64,000 nt of DNA from Thiothrix sp. (GCF_028714775.1 NZ_JAQTLS010000011.1:1-64000); one strand, 5' to 3'. Counted from the stretch's first letter, positions 20,091-28,244 are shown. Numbers and translations: made by a program. Notes: generated from the sequence alone by a model not told the origin.

Positions 20091-20828
20091 ATTCAGACCT
20101 TATTCGCCAGCGAAGATGAATTCGGCCCCATCACCGTTACGGATGATGGGGAATGCCGGGTTTTATCGTTTGCCCCCCACGATGAGCAAAGCCGTTGCCT
20201 GAAGGCCGCACCCTACGTCTTGCAATACGAATACACCCAAGCCATGTTATTGGTGCTGCTGTTTTGCCAGCCGCGCCGGGTATTGGTGTTGGGCTTGGGC
20301 GGAGGCAGCTTGGTGACGGCATTGCACCGCATTATTCCCGGCATCCATATCACGGCGGTGGAATTGCGTGCCAGCGTGATTGAGGTGGCGTACCGCTATT
20401 TCCAAATGCCACGCGCCAAACGTTTGCAAGTGATCCAACAGGATGCCGACAGCTTTTTGCTCAGCGGCGAAACCCGCAAAGTAGATGTGCTGTTTGCTGA
20501 CTTGTATCACGCGACCGGGGTGGATGAGGTGCAATTACGCGCTGATTTCATTGCCCGTTGCGCTGAAACCCTCAAAGCCGATGGTTGGTTGGTGTTGAAT
20601 TGCTGGAACGAACACCGCGAAGATGCTGTGTTGCGCGAAGCGTTACGCCAGCATTTTGTGGACATCCGCACGGTGCTGACCAGCAGCCGCAATTGGGTGA
20701 TTTTGGCGGGCAAGGCGCAGGATTGGCATACCACCAGCGCCTTGAAAGAGGAAGCTTTCCACCTGTCGAGCGCGTTGGGCTTTCCGCTAACCCGACATTT
20801 GGCGCGGGTACGGGCGTTGGGCGAGTAA
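20091..20828 (+). CDS. Spermidine/spermine synthase-like methyltransferase-fold protein, start codon unclear
   Basis: A protein of the polyamine-synthase superfamily: the nucleotide-binding glycine-rich segment VLVLGLGGGSLVTAL, the acidic ITAVELRASVIEVA, and DVLFADLYHATG. The family-like N-terminal part (QTLFASEDEFGPITVTDDGE) begins immediately after the TAA of the upstream gene, in the same frame. No ATG, GTG or TTG occurs before a TTG at 20220, which would delete this conserved part. The start given here is an ATT at 20091; CTG 20199 and TTG 20220 are alternatives. It may be translated from a rare start, be a readthrough fusion with the upstream flavoprotein, or be crippled. It converges with the photolyase gene. 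Confidence 0.7.
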   Translation: MQTLFASEDEFGPITVTDDGECRVLSFAPHDEQSRCLKAAPYVLQYEYTQAMLLVLLFCQPRRVLVLGLGGGSLVTALHRIIPGIHITAVELRASVIEVAYRYFQMPRAKRLQVIQQDADSFLLSGETRKVDVLFADLYHATGVDEVQLRADFIARCAETLKADGWLVLNCWNEHREDAVLREALRQHFVDIRTVLTSSRNWVILAGKAQDWHTTSALKEEAFHLSSALGFPLTRHLARVRALGE

Positions 20829-20830
20829 GC

Positions 20831-22141
20831 TCAATCGAACAATTTCATCTGTGAGTTATGCGCAGCACGGCGCAGGTCAACAATGGGTTCGGGGTAATCA
20901 CGCCCGATAATGCAAGCGCTCTGCTGTTGCACCGACCACGGCATTGCCCACGGTTGGTGGAGGTAGGCTTCCGGCACGTTTGCCAATTCCGGTAGCCAGC
21001 GGCGGATGAAATCCCCTTGCGGGTCGAGTGCCGCTGCGTGTTTAAGGTAGGTGGAAAGGCGCTGGGTTTTTACGTCACCGTTTCCGGCAAGTATTTGCAG
21101 TTGCTGATAGTGGATAGCCGGTTCGTAATCGGTGAAACATTGTGCCAGATGCTGCGCCAGTTTTCCCCCGTGTAGCCCCAGTTGTTTGCTGGCAAACGTT
21201 ACCAGTAATGCCCGCATTGGGAAGTTTACCCAGCCGCTGCTGCGTAACGCCCGCATTCCTGCATCCAACAACGGATAACCTGTCATGCCCGTTTGCCAGG
21301 CTGCAAAATACCCTTGGTTGAAATCGGTTGCGTCCGTTGGTGCGGCTATTGGCGTTTGCAGGCATTGGCAGCGTGCTTGCAGGTTGGTGGCGAATGCTTG
21401 CAGGGATTGTTGCCAGGTTTCATCCAGTTCGGGGTTTTCCAACGTGCTTTGCAATTTGTGGCTGACTTCGCGCAGGGAAAGTGTGCCGTAGCTGAGGTGC
21501 GGGCTGAGGCGCGAACAACTGCTGTTGGCTGCCAGCGCTAACGTACTGTCCCGTTGGTAATGTTGCCCGCGCTCGCGGAAAAAGCTGCCGAGCAGTTTCA
21601 GCGCTTCGTTGCGTCCACCCGCTTGGCAATGCCGCGCTTCGTCGTTTTCTAACACCGTGCCAAATGTATCGGGCAAGCCTTGTTGCGGGATGCGGGTTTG
21701 CAGTGCGGCAAGGCGGGCAGGGGCGGGGGCGCGTTCCGCCGCTAGCTCGCAGGGTGAAAACGCCTGCCATGCGATGCCGTGTTGGGTGCACCACTGCTGG
21801 ACGTGTTGGTTGCGGGTGTTCGTCCACGGGTTGCCGTTTTCCTCATGTGCATACAGGGCGGCGATCTCGAAACGCGCTTGTAAAGTGTCGAGCACGCTCA
21901 GTATCTCGCCCTGCATTTTCACCAGTGGCTGACCGAGGCGCGAGAGGGTGGTGTTCAATTCGTGCAGGGATTGGCGGATGAAGCGCCAATGGCGGGCGGA
22001 CACACAGGGCAGTTGCCAGTAATCCGGCTCGACCACGTACAACGGCAACACCTTGCCATGGCTCGCCGCTTGATGCAGCGGGGCATGGTCGTGGATGCGC
22101 AAGTCGCGTTTGAACCAGACGATGTGGATGCGTTCTTTCAT
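20831..22141 (-). CDS. Photolyase/cryptochrome-family flavoprotein
   Basis: A 436-residue protein of the DNA photolyase/cryptochrome family, which uses FAD and blue light to repair DNA or to signal. The N-terminal antenna domain is recognisable (IVWFKRDLRIHDHAPLHQA, VLPLYVVEPDYW). The C-terminal FAD-binding helical domain contains TGYPLLDAGMRALRSSGWVN, PMRALLVTFASKQLGL, and DPQGDFIRRWLPEL. The usual QWxxxAG(T/C)G segment is varied (QLQILAGNGD), so it may belong to a cryptochrome-like subgroup and not to the classic CPD photolyases. The ATG at 22141 gives the family N-terminus MKERIHIVWFKRDLR; the longer open frame upstream is noncoding. It is divergent from the TIM-barrel gene. Confidence 0.88.
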   Translation of the reverse strand: MKERIHIVWFKRDLRIHDHAPLHQAASHGKVLPLYVVEPDYWQLPCVSARHWRFIRQSLHELNTTLSRLGQPLVKMQGEILSVLDTLQARFEIAALYAHEENGNPWTNTRNQHVQQWCTQHGIAWQAFSPCELAAERAPAPARLAALQTRIPQQGLPDTFGTVLENDEARHCQAGGRNEALKLLGSFFRERGQHYQRDSTLALAANSSCSRLSPHLSYGTLSLREVSHKLQSTLENPELDETWQQSLQAFATNLQARCQCLQTPIAAPTDATDFNQGYFAAWQTGMTGYPLLDAGMRALRSSGWVNFPMRALLVTFASKQLGLHGGKLAQHLAQCFTDYEPAIHYQQLQILAGNGDVKTQRLSTYLKHAAALDPQGDFIRRWLPELANVPEAYLHQPWAMPWSVQQQSACIIGRDYPEPIVDLRRAAHNSQMKLFD

Positions 22142-22237
22142 GTGGGTAGATGATCCACGAAGCGGGCGATGGGCGCAAGATACGTGCAATGCAGGTAGAA
22201 TACGTGGCTTGGTCAGCGACAAAAATCTAGGTGTGTC

Positions 22238-23053
22238 ATGAAGATGTTTGGCTACAAAATCGTGGAAAAAAGCCGCGACACGATTGAGTCGGTGGTGAAT
22301 GCCGCCATTACCGAACAACGCCCATTGGAAGTTGGGCTGTATTTCAACGACCCGCAAGCGTGGGAATTGCTCCATAGCCGTTTGCCGGGGGCGGGCATTC
22401 CCATCAATACGCACATCAACCATAACCGCGTCGGTGTGTTCAGCCTGAGTGAACGCGAAACGGAACTGCGCCAGCAAATCGCGCAGGCACAAAGCATCGG
22501 TTCCAGCTATTCCATTACGCACTTGCACAAAATGCCCGTGCCGCGCCGTGCGGTTTTCCGCGACAGTCTGGCGGCTTACCTGACCCAGCAATTACAAGTG
22601 TTGGAGCGCGTTTGCAGCGAATTAGACCACCCACTCTATGTCGAAAACACTTTCCACGGGCTTGAGGTATACCGTTGGTTTTTTGATTTGGTGGAACGCT
22701 TGGAATTGCGCTACGTCCACCACTGCTTTGATTTAGGTCACGCTAAACTGTGGTCGGAAGAATCCCTGCCGGAATGGTTACAGTGGTTAGAAGCGTTGAC
22801 GGAAAAGGGCTTCAAGCTGCATTTCCACCTGCACGCCAATAACGGCTTGTGGGATCAGCACTTGGCATTTACCGAAGTGCTTGCGCAGGGTTTGGACGCG
22901 GCAGATGCTTACACCCCGGAATGGGATTATTTTGCAGTGCTGGCGCAATTGCGGGATCGCTTTCCGCTCAGCCGCAAGGTATTTGAGGTTAAGCCACAGC
23001 AAGCATTGGCGAATATGGCGCTGGTGCAGGAACGCCTTCGCGCCATCGGGTAA
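22238..23053 (+). CDS. Xylose-isomerase-like TIM-barrel protein
   Basis: A 271-residue protein of the sugar phosphate isomerase/AP-endonuclease-2 TIM-barrel superfamily. Barrel-strand motifs with metal-ligand candidates are visible: INTHINHNRVGVFS, HPLYVENTFHG, VHHCFDLGHAKLW, and LHFHLHANNGLWDQHLAF. Members bind divalent metals and act on sugars or abasic DNA; the substrate here is unknown. It is divergent from the photolyase-like gene with 96 bases between starts, so a link to DNA repair is conceivable but speculative. It converges with the DUF2238 gene. Confidence 0.78.
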   Translation: MKMFGYKIVEKSRDTIESVVNAAITEQRPLEVGLYFNDPQAWELLHSRLPGAGIPINTHINHNRVGVFSLSERETELRQQIAQAQSIGSSYSITHLHKMPVPRRAVFRDSLAAYLTQQLQVLERVCSELDHPLYVENTFHGLEVYRWFFDLVERLELRYVHHCFDLGHAKLWSEESLPEWLQWLEALTEKGFKLHFHLHANNGLWDQHLAFTEVLAQGLDAADAYTPEWDYFAVLAQLRDRFPLSRKVFEVKPQQALANMALVQERLRAIG

Positions 23054-23055
23054 GT

Positions 23056-23649
23056 TTATCGCAAGGTTTGCAATTGTCGGTCATGCAGCTTCGGCAACAG
23101 CAGCAAGGCCACGATTGCGCCCAGCAAGGCCAGCGCCATGTCCGATTGCGTGTCCCAGATGTAACCTTGCGTACCTAAAAACGCTTCGGCCGATGTGCCG
23201 GAAAATTCCGCCACTGCCCATTCAATCAGTTCGTACAGTGCACTGAACGCCAGACAGAAACACACGATGAAGAAATTCATCCAGCTTCGCCCGTTGATAA
23301 TGGCTTTGCGGATCAGCAATTCGCGGGCAATCATCGCAGGCACAAAACCTTGCACAAAATGCCCCACCTTATCGTAATTATTGCGCTCGAAACCGAACCA
23401 GTCCTTGAAATAATCAAACAGCGGCACTTCCGCGTAAGTGTAATGCCCGCCGACCATCAGGATGAGGCAGTGGAACAGGATCAGCGTGTACACCAACGGC
23501 GTGAGCGGAAACGTGCGGTAGGTCAGCGCCAGCACCACAATGCCAATCAGCGCAGGCACGACTTCCAGAAACCACGTGAAATAGTCTTTCGGGTGGATGC
23601 CTGACCAGATCAGGACGGCGGTAAAAATGGCGAGCCATAGGGTTTTCAT
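23056..23649 (-). CDS. DUF2238/YjdF-family membrane protein
   Basis: A 197-residue polytopic inner-membrane protein with about five hydrophobic segments. The DUF2238 signature is clear: GGHYTYAEVPLFDYFKDWFG, NNYDKVGHFVQGFVPA, FSALYELIEWAVAE, and GTQGYIWDTQSDMALALLGA. The function is unknown. The ATG at 23649 starts MKTLWLAIF and is preferred over a start six codons upstream because it begins the first membrane span. It converges with the TIM-barrel gene (two bases between stop codons). Confidence 0.85.
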   Translation of the reverse strand: MKTLWLAIFTAVLIWSGIHPKDYFTWFLEVVPALIGIVVLALTYRTFPLTPLVYTLILFHCLILMVGGHYTYAEVPLFDYFKDWFGFERNNYDKVGHFVQGFVPAMIARELLIRKAIINGRSWMNFFIVCFCLAFSALYELIEWAVAEFSGTSAEAFLGTQGYIWDTQSDMALALLGAIVALLLLPKLHDRQLQTLR

Positions 23650-23818
23650 CGTGTGCGCTTCCTCCAACGGCGTAACTTGACGGTATTTTTATGAATCCAT
23701 GATGCCTGTTCAGGAGTTGCCTGTGAACTGTGTGATTACTTTTTGCTGTAATGTTTCGCCTTTGGGTAAAATCTGCTATTAATTCATCAGGAATTTTGAA
23801 TAGGAATTGTTGCGCCTT

Positions 23819-25279
23819 ATGTCGACTAGCTTTCCCGATTTTGATGCCCAACGCAGGCAGTTGCTTGAGGAAAAGCTATCGCGTTTGCAAATGGCGAATG
23901 ACCTTGAAACCCGTGTTGAAGAGAAAATGCGTCTTGAACGGTTGATAGCAGAAACTCAGCAAACACTGGATGAGTTGTATGGCGTTGTTTATGCGAAAGC
24001 CATTGTCTCAGAAGTTGCTGAAAAGGCTTATCTGGAAAGTTTGCTACGCGACAACGAAGAACGCGCCCTGCGTTTTGCGGGCAAAGTCTACGCCCCGTTG
24101 GCAGGACAATTCCGCAAGGAACGCAAGCGTATCGCGGCTGCGTGTATGTCGCCACGCCTGCGCCACCGCAAGCGCACCGAATATGACGAACCGATGGAAG
24201 CGGTGGGTGAATGTGTTGAACACGATGATGTTATCGCTGCTTTCAACGAACACAAACAGTTGGTGATTTTGGGTGAACCGGGCGCTGGCAAAACCTTTTC
24301 CCTGTGGCGCATCGCTGCCGATTATGCCCAAAAAGCACTGGAACAGCCGGGGCAAATCTTGCCCGTGGTGATCCCGCTCAACCGTTGGGATAGTCCAAAC
24401 CTCACGCTGCATGACTTCGTGCTGGAACAGTTGGGTGATTTGGCAAGCTACTTTGCCGAGTTGTACCAAAGCAAACGCCTGCTGCCGCTTTTCGATGCCC
24501 TGAACGAAATCCCCTTCGACCAGCGTGAGGAAAAACTGCCGCAAGTCCGTGCATGGCTGGAGCGTTACCCGACCGATTCCGTGCTGTTGACCTGCCGTCT
24601 GCGGGATTATCGCGGGCCGTTGGAACAGGACTTAGATCGGCTAACGATTGAACCACTTGACCCGCCACGTATCCATGACTTCCTGCACAACTATTTTGCC
24701 GAAGATGAAGCCGCGCACGGGATGGCGGAAAGCTTGTTCTGGCAACTGGCAGGCGGGGAGGAAATGCGTTCAGCGTGGGAAGACTGGAAAGAACGTGGTC
24801 ATGAAAGCCACTGGGAAGAATTTTGGACACTGGCAGAAATGCCACAAGAGTGGAAAACAGGTGAGAACGAATATTGGTGGGATGACAACAGACAAAAATA
24901 TCTCGATGACCCGCGTAGCCTGATGAAACTGGCAGCCAACCCTTACTTGCTGACCCAGATGGTGATGATTTACAGCGAACAGCAACAATTGCCGGAGAGC
25001 CGCATTGCCCTGTTTTCCGAGTTCGTCGAAGACCTGATTTACCGGGAAAAACAAGCCAAACCGGAAAACCATTACCCCAAAGCGCATGAGGAACAGCTCA
25101 AAGCGGAACTCAAACAACTGGCATGGCAACTGCAAAGCCGTACCAAGTCCGCTCAGGAAGTGCGCACTGTATTATCCCGTTCTGAGGCAGTTGCCACCAT
25201 GCCATTGCCCCGGTTGGAGTTTGCTGCTGCCGCTAGCCTGTTGGAGTTGACCCGCGATAGCGTGCGTTTTTCTCACTAG
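23819..25279 (+). CDS. NACHT-type NTPase, N-terminal fragment of an interrupted NACHT-FGE gene
   Basis: A 486-residue STAND/NACHT NTPase. Residues 1-60 are a charged, probably coiled-coil region. Walker A GEPGAGKT lies at residues 152-159, and Walker B-like LLPLFDALNE at 221-230. The winged-helix part ends at VRFSH. NACHT proteins normally continue with HQLLQEFF-like sequence. Here the expected glutamine codon is TAG (25277-25279) and the next codons read LLQEFF in the same frame. The natural product was therefore a single protein with the FGE-like gene that follows. STAND NTPases of this type act in bacterial immunity or signalling. The ATG at 23819 is chosen over TTG 23807, which abuts the AGGAA ribosome binding site. 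Confidence 0.8.
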   Translation: MSTSFPDFDAQRRQLLEEKLSRLQMANDLETRVEEKMRLERLIAETQQTLDELYGVVYAKAIVSEVAEKAYLESLLRDNEERALRFAGKVYAPLAGQFRKERKRIAAACMSPRLRHRKRTEYDEPMEAVGECVEHDDVIAAFNEHKQLVILGEPGAGKTFSLWRIAADYAQKALEQPGQILPVVIPLNRWDSPNLTLHDFVLEQLGDLASYFAELYQSKRLLPLFDALNEIPFDQREEKLPQVRAWLERYPTDSVLLTCRLRDYRGPLEQDLDRLTIEPLDPPRIHDFLHNYFAEDEAAHGMAESLFWQLAGGEEMRSAWEDWKERGHESHWEEFWTLAEMPQEWKTGENEYWWDDNRQKYLDDPRSLMKLAANPYLLTQMVMIYSEQQQLPESRIALFSEFVEDLIYREKQAKPENHYPKAHEEQLKAELKQLAWQLQSRTKSAQEVRTVLSRSEAVATMPLPRLEFAAAASLLELTRDSVRFSH

Positions 25280-26341
25280 TTGCTACAGGAATTCTTTACC
25301 GCACAAAGTTTTGAAGAACGAAGGGCAAATGGCTTACAAGCTCAAACCCTCTGGCCTGAGCAATGGTGGGCTGCAAACGGCTGGGAAGAAGCAGCGAAAC
25401 TTGCCGCCGAGTACGAAGTCGATCCCAAACCTTTTTTGCAATGGCTGGCGGTGGGCAATCCCAAGCTGGCGGCGGAAATTGCCCGTGAACAAGGGTTGCT
25501 GGATGACGTTTTGTTTGCCGAACTCCGTATTCAATGGCAAAACGCCATCACCGATATTGCGAACTATCCCAACCCACATGAACGTCATGCGATCAGCACA
25601 GTATTGGCATGGCTGAATTGGGATAATCGCCCCGGTCTTGGCATTGATGACATCGACTGGGTAGAAATCCCTGCTGGCGAATTTACCTATCAGGATGGTG
25701 AACGCTTGTCCCTGCCAACCTACAAAATGAGTCGTTATCCCGTCACTAACGCCCAATTTCAGGCATTCGTAGCAGATGGTGGCTATGAAACGGATAAATG
25801 GTGGGAAGGGCTGCAAAAGCCTGAGTCAAAACCGGAACACTGGCGGAAAGAAGGCAACCGCCCAGTGGAAAGTGTTGACTGGTATGAATCCATCGCCTTC
25901 TGCCGTTGGCTATCAGCCAAAACAGGTCAAGAAATCCGTTTGCCAACAGAACAGCAATGGGAAAAAGCAGCGCGGGGTTCGGATGGTCGGGAATATCCGT
26001 GGGAAGGAGGTTACAAAACAGGCGATGCAAATATTAACGAAACCTATGGTGATGCAGGGTCATACAATTTGGGGGAAACCTCTGCTGTTGGCATTTACCC
26101 CCAAGGCCAGTCACCTTACGGTCTGATGGATATGTCCGGTAACGTCTGGGAATGGTGTCTCAATAAGTATGAGGAACCCCAGATAACTACGGCTGATGTT
26201 TCCGGCGGTGTTCGTGTGGTTCGGGGCGGCGCGTGGTACAACCATGCAGAGGATTGCCGCGCCTCTTTTCGCGACCTCAGTCATCCGCGCTATCGTGACT
26301 ACTATCGGGGTTTTCGGTTGTTGTGTTGTTCCCCCCATTGA
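25280..26341 (+). CDS. FGE/SUMF1-like C-type-lectin domain, C-terminal fragment of the NACHT-FGE gene
   Basis: A 353-codon frame continuing directly from the amber codon of the NACHT gene. Residues 1-110 finish the NACHT helical region. From about residue 125 (WVEIPAGEFTYQDGERLSLP) the formylglycine-generating-enzyme/C-type-lectin fold follows (YPVTNAQFQAFV, VESVDWYESIAFCRWLS, RLPTEQQWEKAARG, GNVWEWC, RVVRGGAWYN, GFRLLCC). The paired catalytic cysteines of true FGE are not both present, so a binding scaffold is more likely than an enzyme. The first codon is TTG with no ribosome binding site, so separate translation is doubtful. The last ~83 bases resemble a DGR variable region. Confidence 0.78.
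   Translation: MLQEFFTAQSFEERRANGLQAQTLWPEQWWAANGWEEAAKLAAEYEVDPKPFLQWLAVGNPKLAAEIAREQGLLDDVLFAELRIQWQNAITDIANYPNPHERHAISTVLAWLNWDNRPGLGIDDIDWVEIPAGEFTYQDGERLSLPTYKMSRYPVTNAQFQAFVADGGYETDKWWEGLQKPESKPEHWRKEGNRPVESVDWYESIAFCRWLSAKTGQEIRLPTEQQWEKAARGSDGREYPWEGGYKTGDANINETYGDAGSYNLGETSAVGIYPQGQSPYGLMDMSGNVWEWCLNKYEEPQITTADVSGGVRVVRGGAWYNHAEDCRASFRDLSHPRYRDYYRGFRLLCCSPH
26234..26316 (+). repeat. Candidate diversity-generating-retroelement variable region
   Basis: At the end of the FGE-like domain a dozen surface-type positions are encoded by TAC, CAT, GAT, TTT, GAC, CTC, AGT, CAT, TAT, GAC, TAC and TAT. All are derivable from AAC/AAT by changes at the adenines only. They alternate with fixed Arg, Pro and Gly codons up to the conserved GFR. 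This is the codon signature of adenine-specific DGR mutagenesis. No reverse transcriptase or template repeat is in the window. Confidence 0.55.
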
Positions 26342-26399
26342 TTTTACTGATCACTGATCTACTGGGCACTGTACCACTGATCCGCCGCGAAGCGGCGGC

Positions 26400-26440
26400 G
26401 AAGAAAACCCATCCCCAGCCCTTCCCTTATCAGGGAAGGG
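26400..26440. repeat. Left 41-bp inverted repeat flanking the DUF559 remnant
   Basis: Starts GAAGAAAACCCATCCCC and ends TCAGGGAAGGG, with internal palindrome CCCTTCCCTTATCAGGGAAGGG. Its reverse complement recurs at 26658-26698 with one difference seen. A separate perfect hairpin, CCGCCGC/GCGGCGG (26382-26398), lies just outside. Confidence 0.9.
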
Positions 26441-26494
26441 AGCAGAGCGTCACTTCGTCTGCCGGGTTTGCCCAGTGAATGAGGGTTTGGCAGC

Positions 26495-26612
26495 ATGGCA
26501 GAAATGAAAGAGTATGTATTTCTGCCCTACAACAAAAACTTGGTCGAATTGGCACAGCTCAACCGCAAAACCCAACTGCCGCAGAACGTGTGATGTGGAC
26601 GGCTGACCGCCG
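26495..26612 (+). pseudogene. DUF559-type endonuclease remnant
   Basis: ATG at 26495 opens MAEMKEYVFLPYNKNLVELA, the N-terminus typical of DUF559 proteins (restriction-endonuclease-like, related to very-short-patch repair nucleases). After QLNRK the frame shifts: a four-A run (26564-26567) where five would be needed gives TQLPQNV and a stop at 26591. The continuing family sequence NPTAAERVMWT is found in the +1 frame up to about 26605. The catalytic domain downstream is lost. The remnant sits between two 41-bp inverted repeats. Confidence 0.7.
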
Positions 26613-26657
26613 CAGTCCGCCAACACTTATTGGCCTATATCGAAACCGCCTCCTGCG

Positions 26658-26698
26658 CCCTTCCCTGATAAGGGAAGGGCGGGGGATGGGTTTTCTTC
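26658..26698. repeat. Right 41-bp inverted repeat flanking the DUF559 remnant
   Basis: Reverse complement of the left arm: CCCTTCCCTGATAAGGGAAGGG followed by CGGGGGATGGGTTTTCTTC. Together the arms enclose 217 bases. The stretch from 26699 to 26743 shows no gene that I can support. Confidence 0.9.
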
Positions 26699-26743
26699 AA
26701 CGAAGTTGCCGGGGGTTATGGATGGTTTGGCGACGAATTTCCT

Positions 26744-27226
26744 TCAATCCTCTCCCTCACTCCGGCACTCAATCCCCTTGGTATCCAGCGTGATAAATTT
26801 CTGCTGGGTCAAATCCAGCCGGTACGCCCACAAAATGTTCTTGTAGATTTCCGTATCTTCGCCTTTGACTGCTGCAAAAATTGTCGAGTCGTCCTTGCCA
26901 TTTTCGCGGCAAGTGGCGAAGGCAACGAAGTAATCGTCGGGCAACTTGGGGTAGGGGATGGCATCCGTGACCAGCCAATAGGGGGCGTTTTCCTTGTCGT
27001 AACGCAGGAACTTGCCCGCGTAGATGTGGGTCGGTTCGTCGTTGGCGTTTGCCAGCACCCCGATGGCGTAATTGCAGATATTTTCAGCGCCCAAGGAGTC
27101 AGCGACGCACGCGCCTTCCGCCTCCTTAAGCCCGTCAGGGTAGGGTGGTATTTCGGAGCCGATTAAATCCGCCGCAAAAATAGGTGTTGAAAGTGCCAAT
27201 AAGCATACAAAATGGATAAGCCGCAT
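26744..27226 (-). CDS. Exported hypothetical protein
   Basis: A 160-residue protein with a cleavable signal peptide (MRLIHFVCLLALSTPIFA, cut before ADLIG). The mature part is small and acidic with four cysteines (ACVADS, ICNYAI, TCREN and ECRSE), which could form two disulfide bonds in the periplasm. I do not recognise a family. It begins 118 bases from the divergent DUF3025 gene and ends at the right repeat region, so its terminator may have been replaced by the insertion. Confidence 0.75.
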   Translation of the reverse strand: MRLIHFVCLLALSTPIFAADLIGSEIPPYPDGLKEAEGACVADSLGAENICNYAIGVLANANDEPTHIYAGKFLRYDKENAPYWLVTDAIPYPKLPDDYFVAFATCRENGKDDSTIFAAVKGEDTEIYKNILWAYRLDLTQQKFITLDTKGIECRSEGED

Positions 27227-27344
27227 TTGGGATGTCCCCGCTATAAGCTAAAAAAGATGGCTACAGTATAAGACGAAATTCGACCGTGGTACTTGATGTA
27301 TGTGCGGGTATAGAATACCTGTCTTTGCCGCGACCGCCATCACT

Positions 27345-28166
27345 ATGCCCGATATTTGGAACCCCGCTTTCGCCACCTTGCACTCCTGTTTTCGGCAATT
27401 ACCCGACCCCGATGGTTGGCAAGCACAGGCAAGCTGGCCTGATTGCGGACATTTGAACCGCCTGCTGCCGCAAGGTGTGTGTATGCAAGCTGGAATCCCG
27501 GTACGTTTCCTGCCGCAAGACGAACACATCCCCCACCCAGAACTGTATTATGAAGAGCGGATTTACCAACACGGCATCGTTTCTACCCGTGACGCCAACT
27601 GGCACGACTTCCTCAATGCGCTGATTTGGGTGTTGTTTCCGCAAACCAAAGCTGTGATCAGCACCTTGCACGCCGCTGACTTGCAACAGCACGGCAAACC
27701 CCGTACCCCGCAACGCGATGCGCTGACCCTGTTCGATGAAAACGGTGTGATTATCGCCGCGACCCGTCATGAATTGTTGCAGTACGCACTGGACTTTGAC
27801 TGGCAACGGCTGTTTTGGCAGGAACGCGCCGCATGGGGCAAGGAGGTTGGTTGTTTCATCTTTGGGCACGCCTTGCTGGATAAAATGCTGACCCCTTACG
27901 TGGGTGTAACCGCACACGCCTTGCTGGTGGAAGTGGCAGACGGTTTTTTTGGCCTGACGTTGGCGCAACAACAAGCGCAGTTGGATCAGGTAATGGCAAG
28001 CGCTGTACGCGATGGCTGCTTGGAGTCGCCGCTGCATTTGAACCCGCTGCCGGTGTTGGGCATTCCCGGCTGGTGGCAAAATGCGGATGCGGCATTCTAC
28101 CAACAGGACACTTATTTCCGGGCGAAAACGCGGGAGCGTAAAACCCGCATCATCCGCTCGCTTTAG
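27345..28166 (+). CDS. DUF3025 family protein
   Basis: A 273-residue cytoplasmic protein of the DUF3025 family, common in gamma- and betaproteobacteria, with unknown function. Family landmarks are visible: YYEERIYQHGIVSTRDANWH followed by DFLNALIWVLFPQTK, RTPQRDALTLFDENGVI, GCFIFGHALLDKM, and LPVLGIPGWW. The ATG at 27345 is chosen because it gives MPDIWNPAFATL, whereas the longer open frame begins with unrelated sequence. It ends with TAG, showing that TAG is a normal stop in this genome. The gene is preceded by the divergent exported protein and followed by an exported Tyr/Pro-rich protein. Confidence 0.85.
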   Translation: MPDIWNPAFATLHSCFRQLPDPDGWQAQASWPDCGHLNRLLPQGVCMQAGIPVRFLPQDEHIPHPELYYEERIYQHGIVSTRDANWHDFLNALIWVLFPQTKAVISTLHAADLQQHGKPRTPQRDALTLFDENGVIIAATRHELLQYALDFDWQRLFWQERAAWGKEVGCFIFGHALLDKMLTPYVGVTAHALLVEVADGFFGLTLAQQQAQLDQVMASAVRDGCLESPLHLNPLPVLGIPGWWQNADAAFYQQDTYFRAKTRERKTRIIRSL

Positions 28167-28244
28167 CGTTGTAAGTGTCTTACTGCATCCGTTGCTTTTC
28201 TGATATTCTAATCAGACATTCACCACGATTGGGTAGCGGATTCC

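Noticed and set aside
22142-22591. 150-codon N-terminal extension of the photolyase-like gene
   Set aside because: It is antisense to the start of the TIM-barrel gene, and the family N-terminus begins at 22141.
25277-25279. TAG reassigned to glutamine in this genome
   Set aside because: Two interrupted genes have TAG at positions where Gln would fit, but intact genes (vapC, DUF3025) end in TAG, so ordinary nonsense mutations are simpler.
26341-26381. Short direct repeats ACTGATC after the FGE-like gene
   Set aside because: Three short copies over about 40 bases are within chance for a small intergenic stretch and show no template-repeat similarity to the variable region.
26699-26743. Open frame reading NEVAGGYGWFGDEFPSILSL after the right DUF559 repeat
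   Set aside because: Too short, no start, and it runs into the antisense of the exported protein gene; no family recognised.
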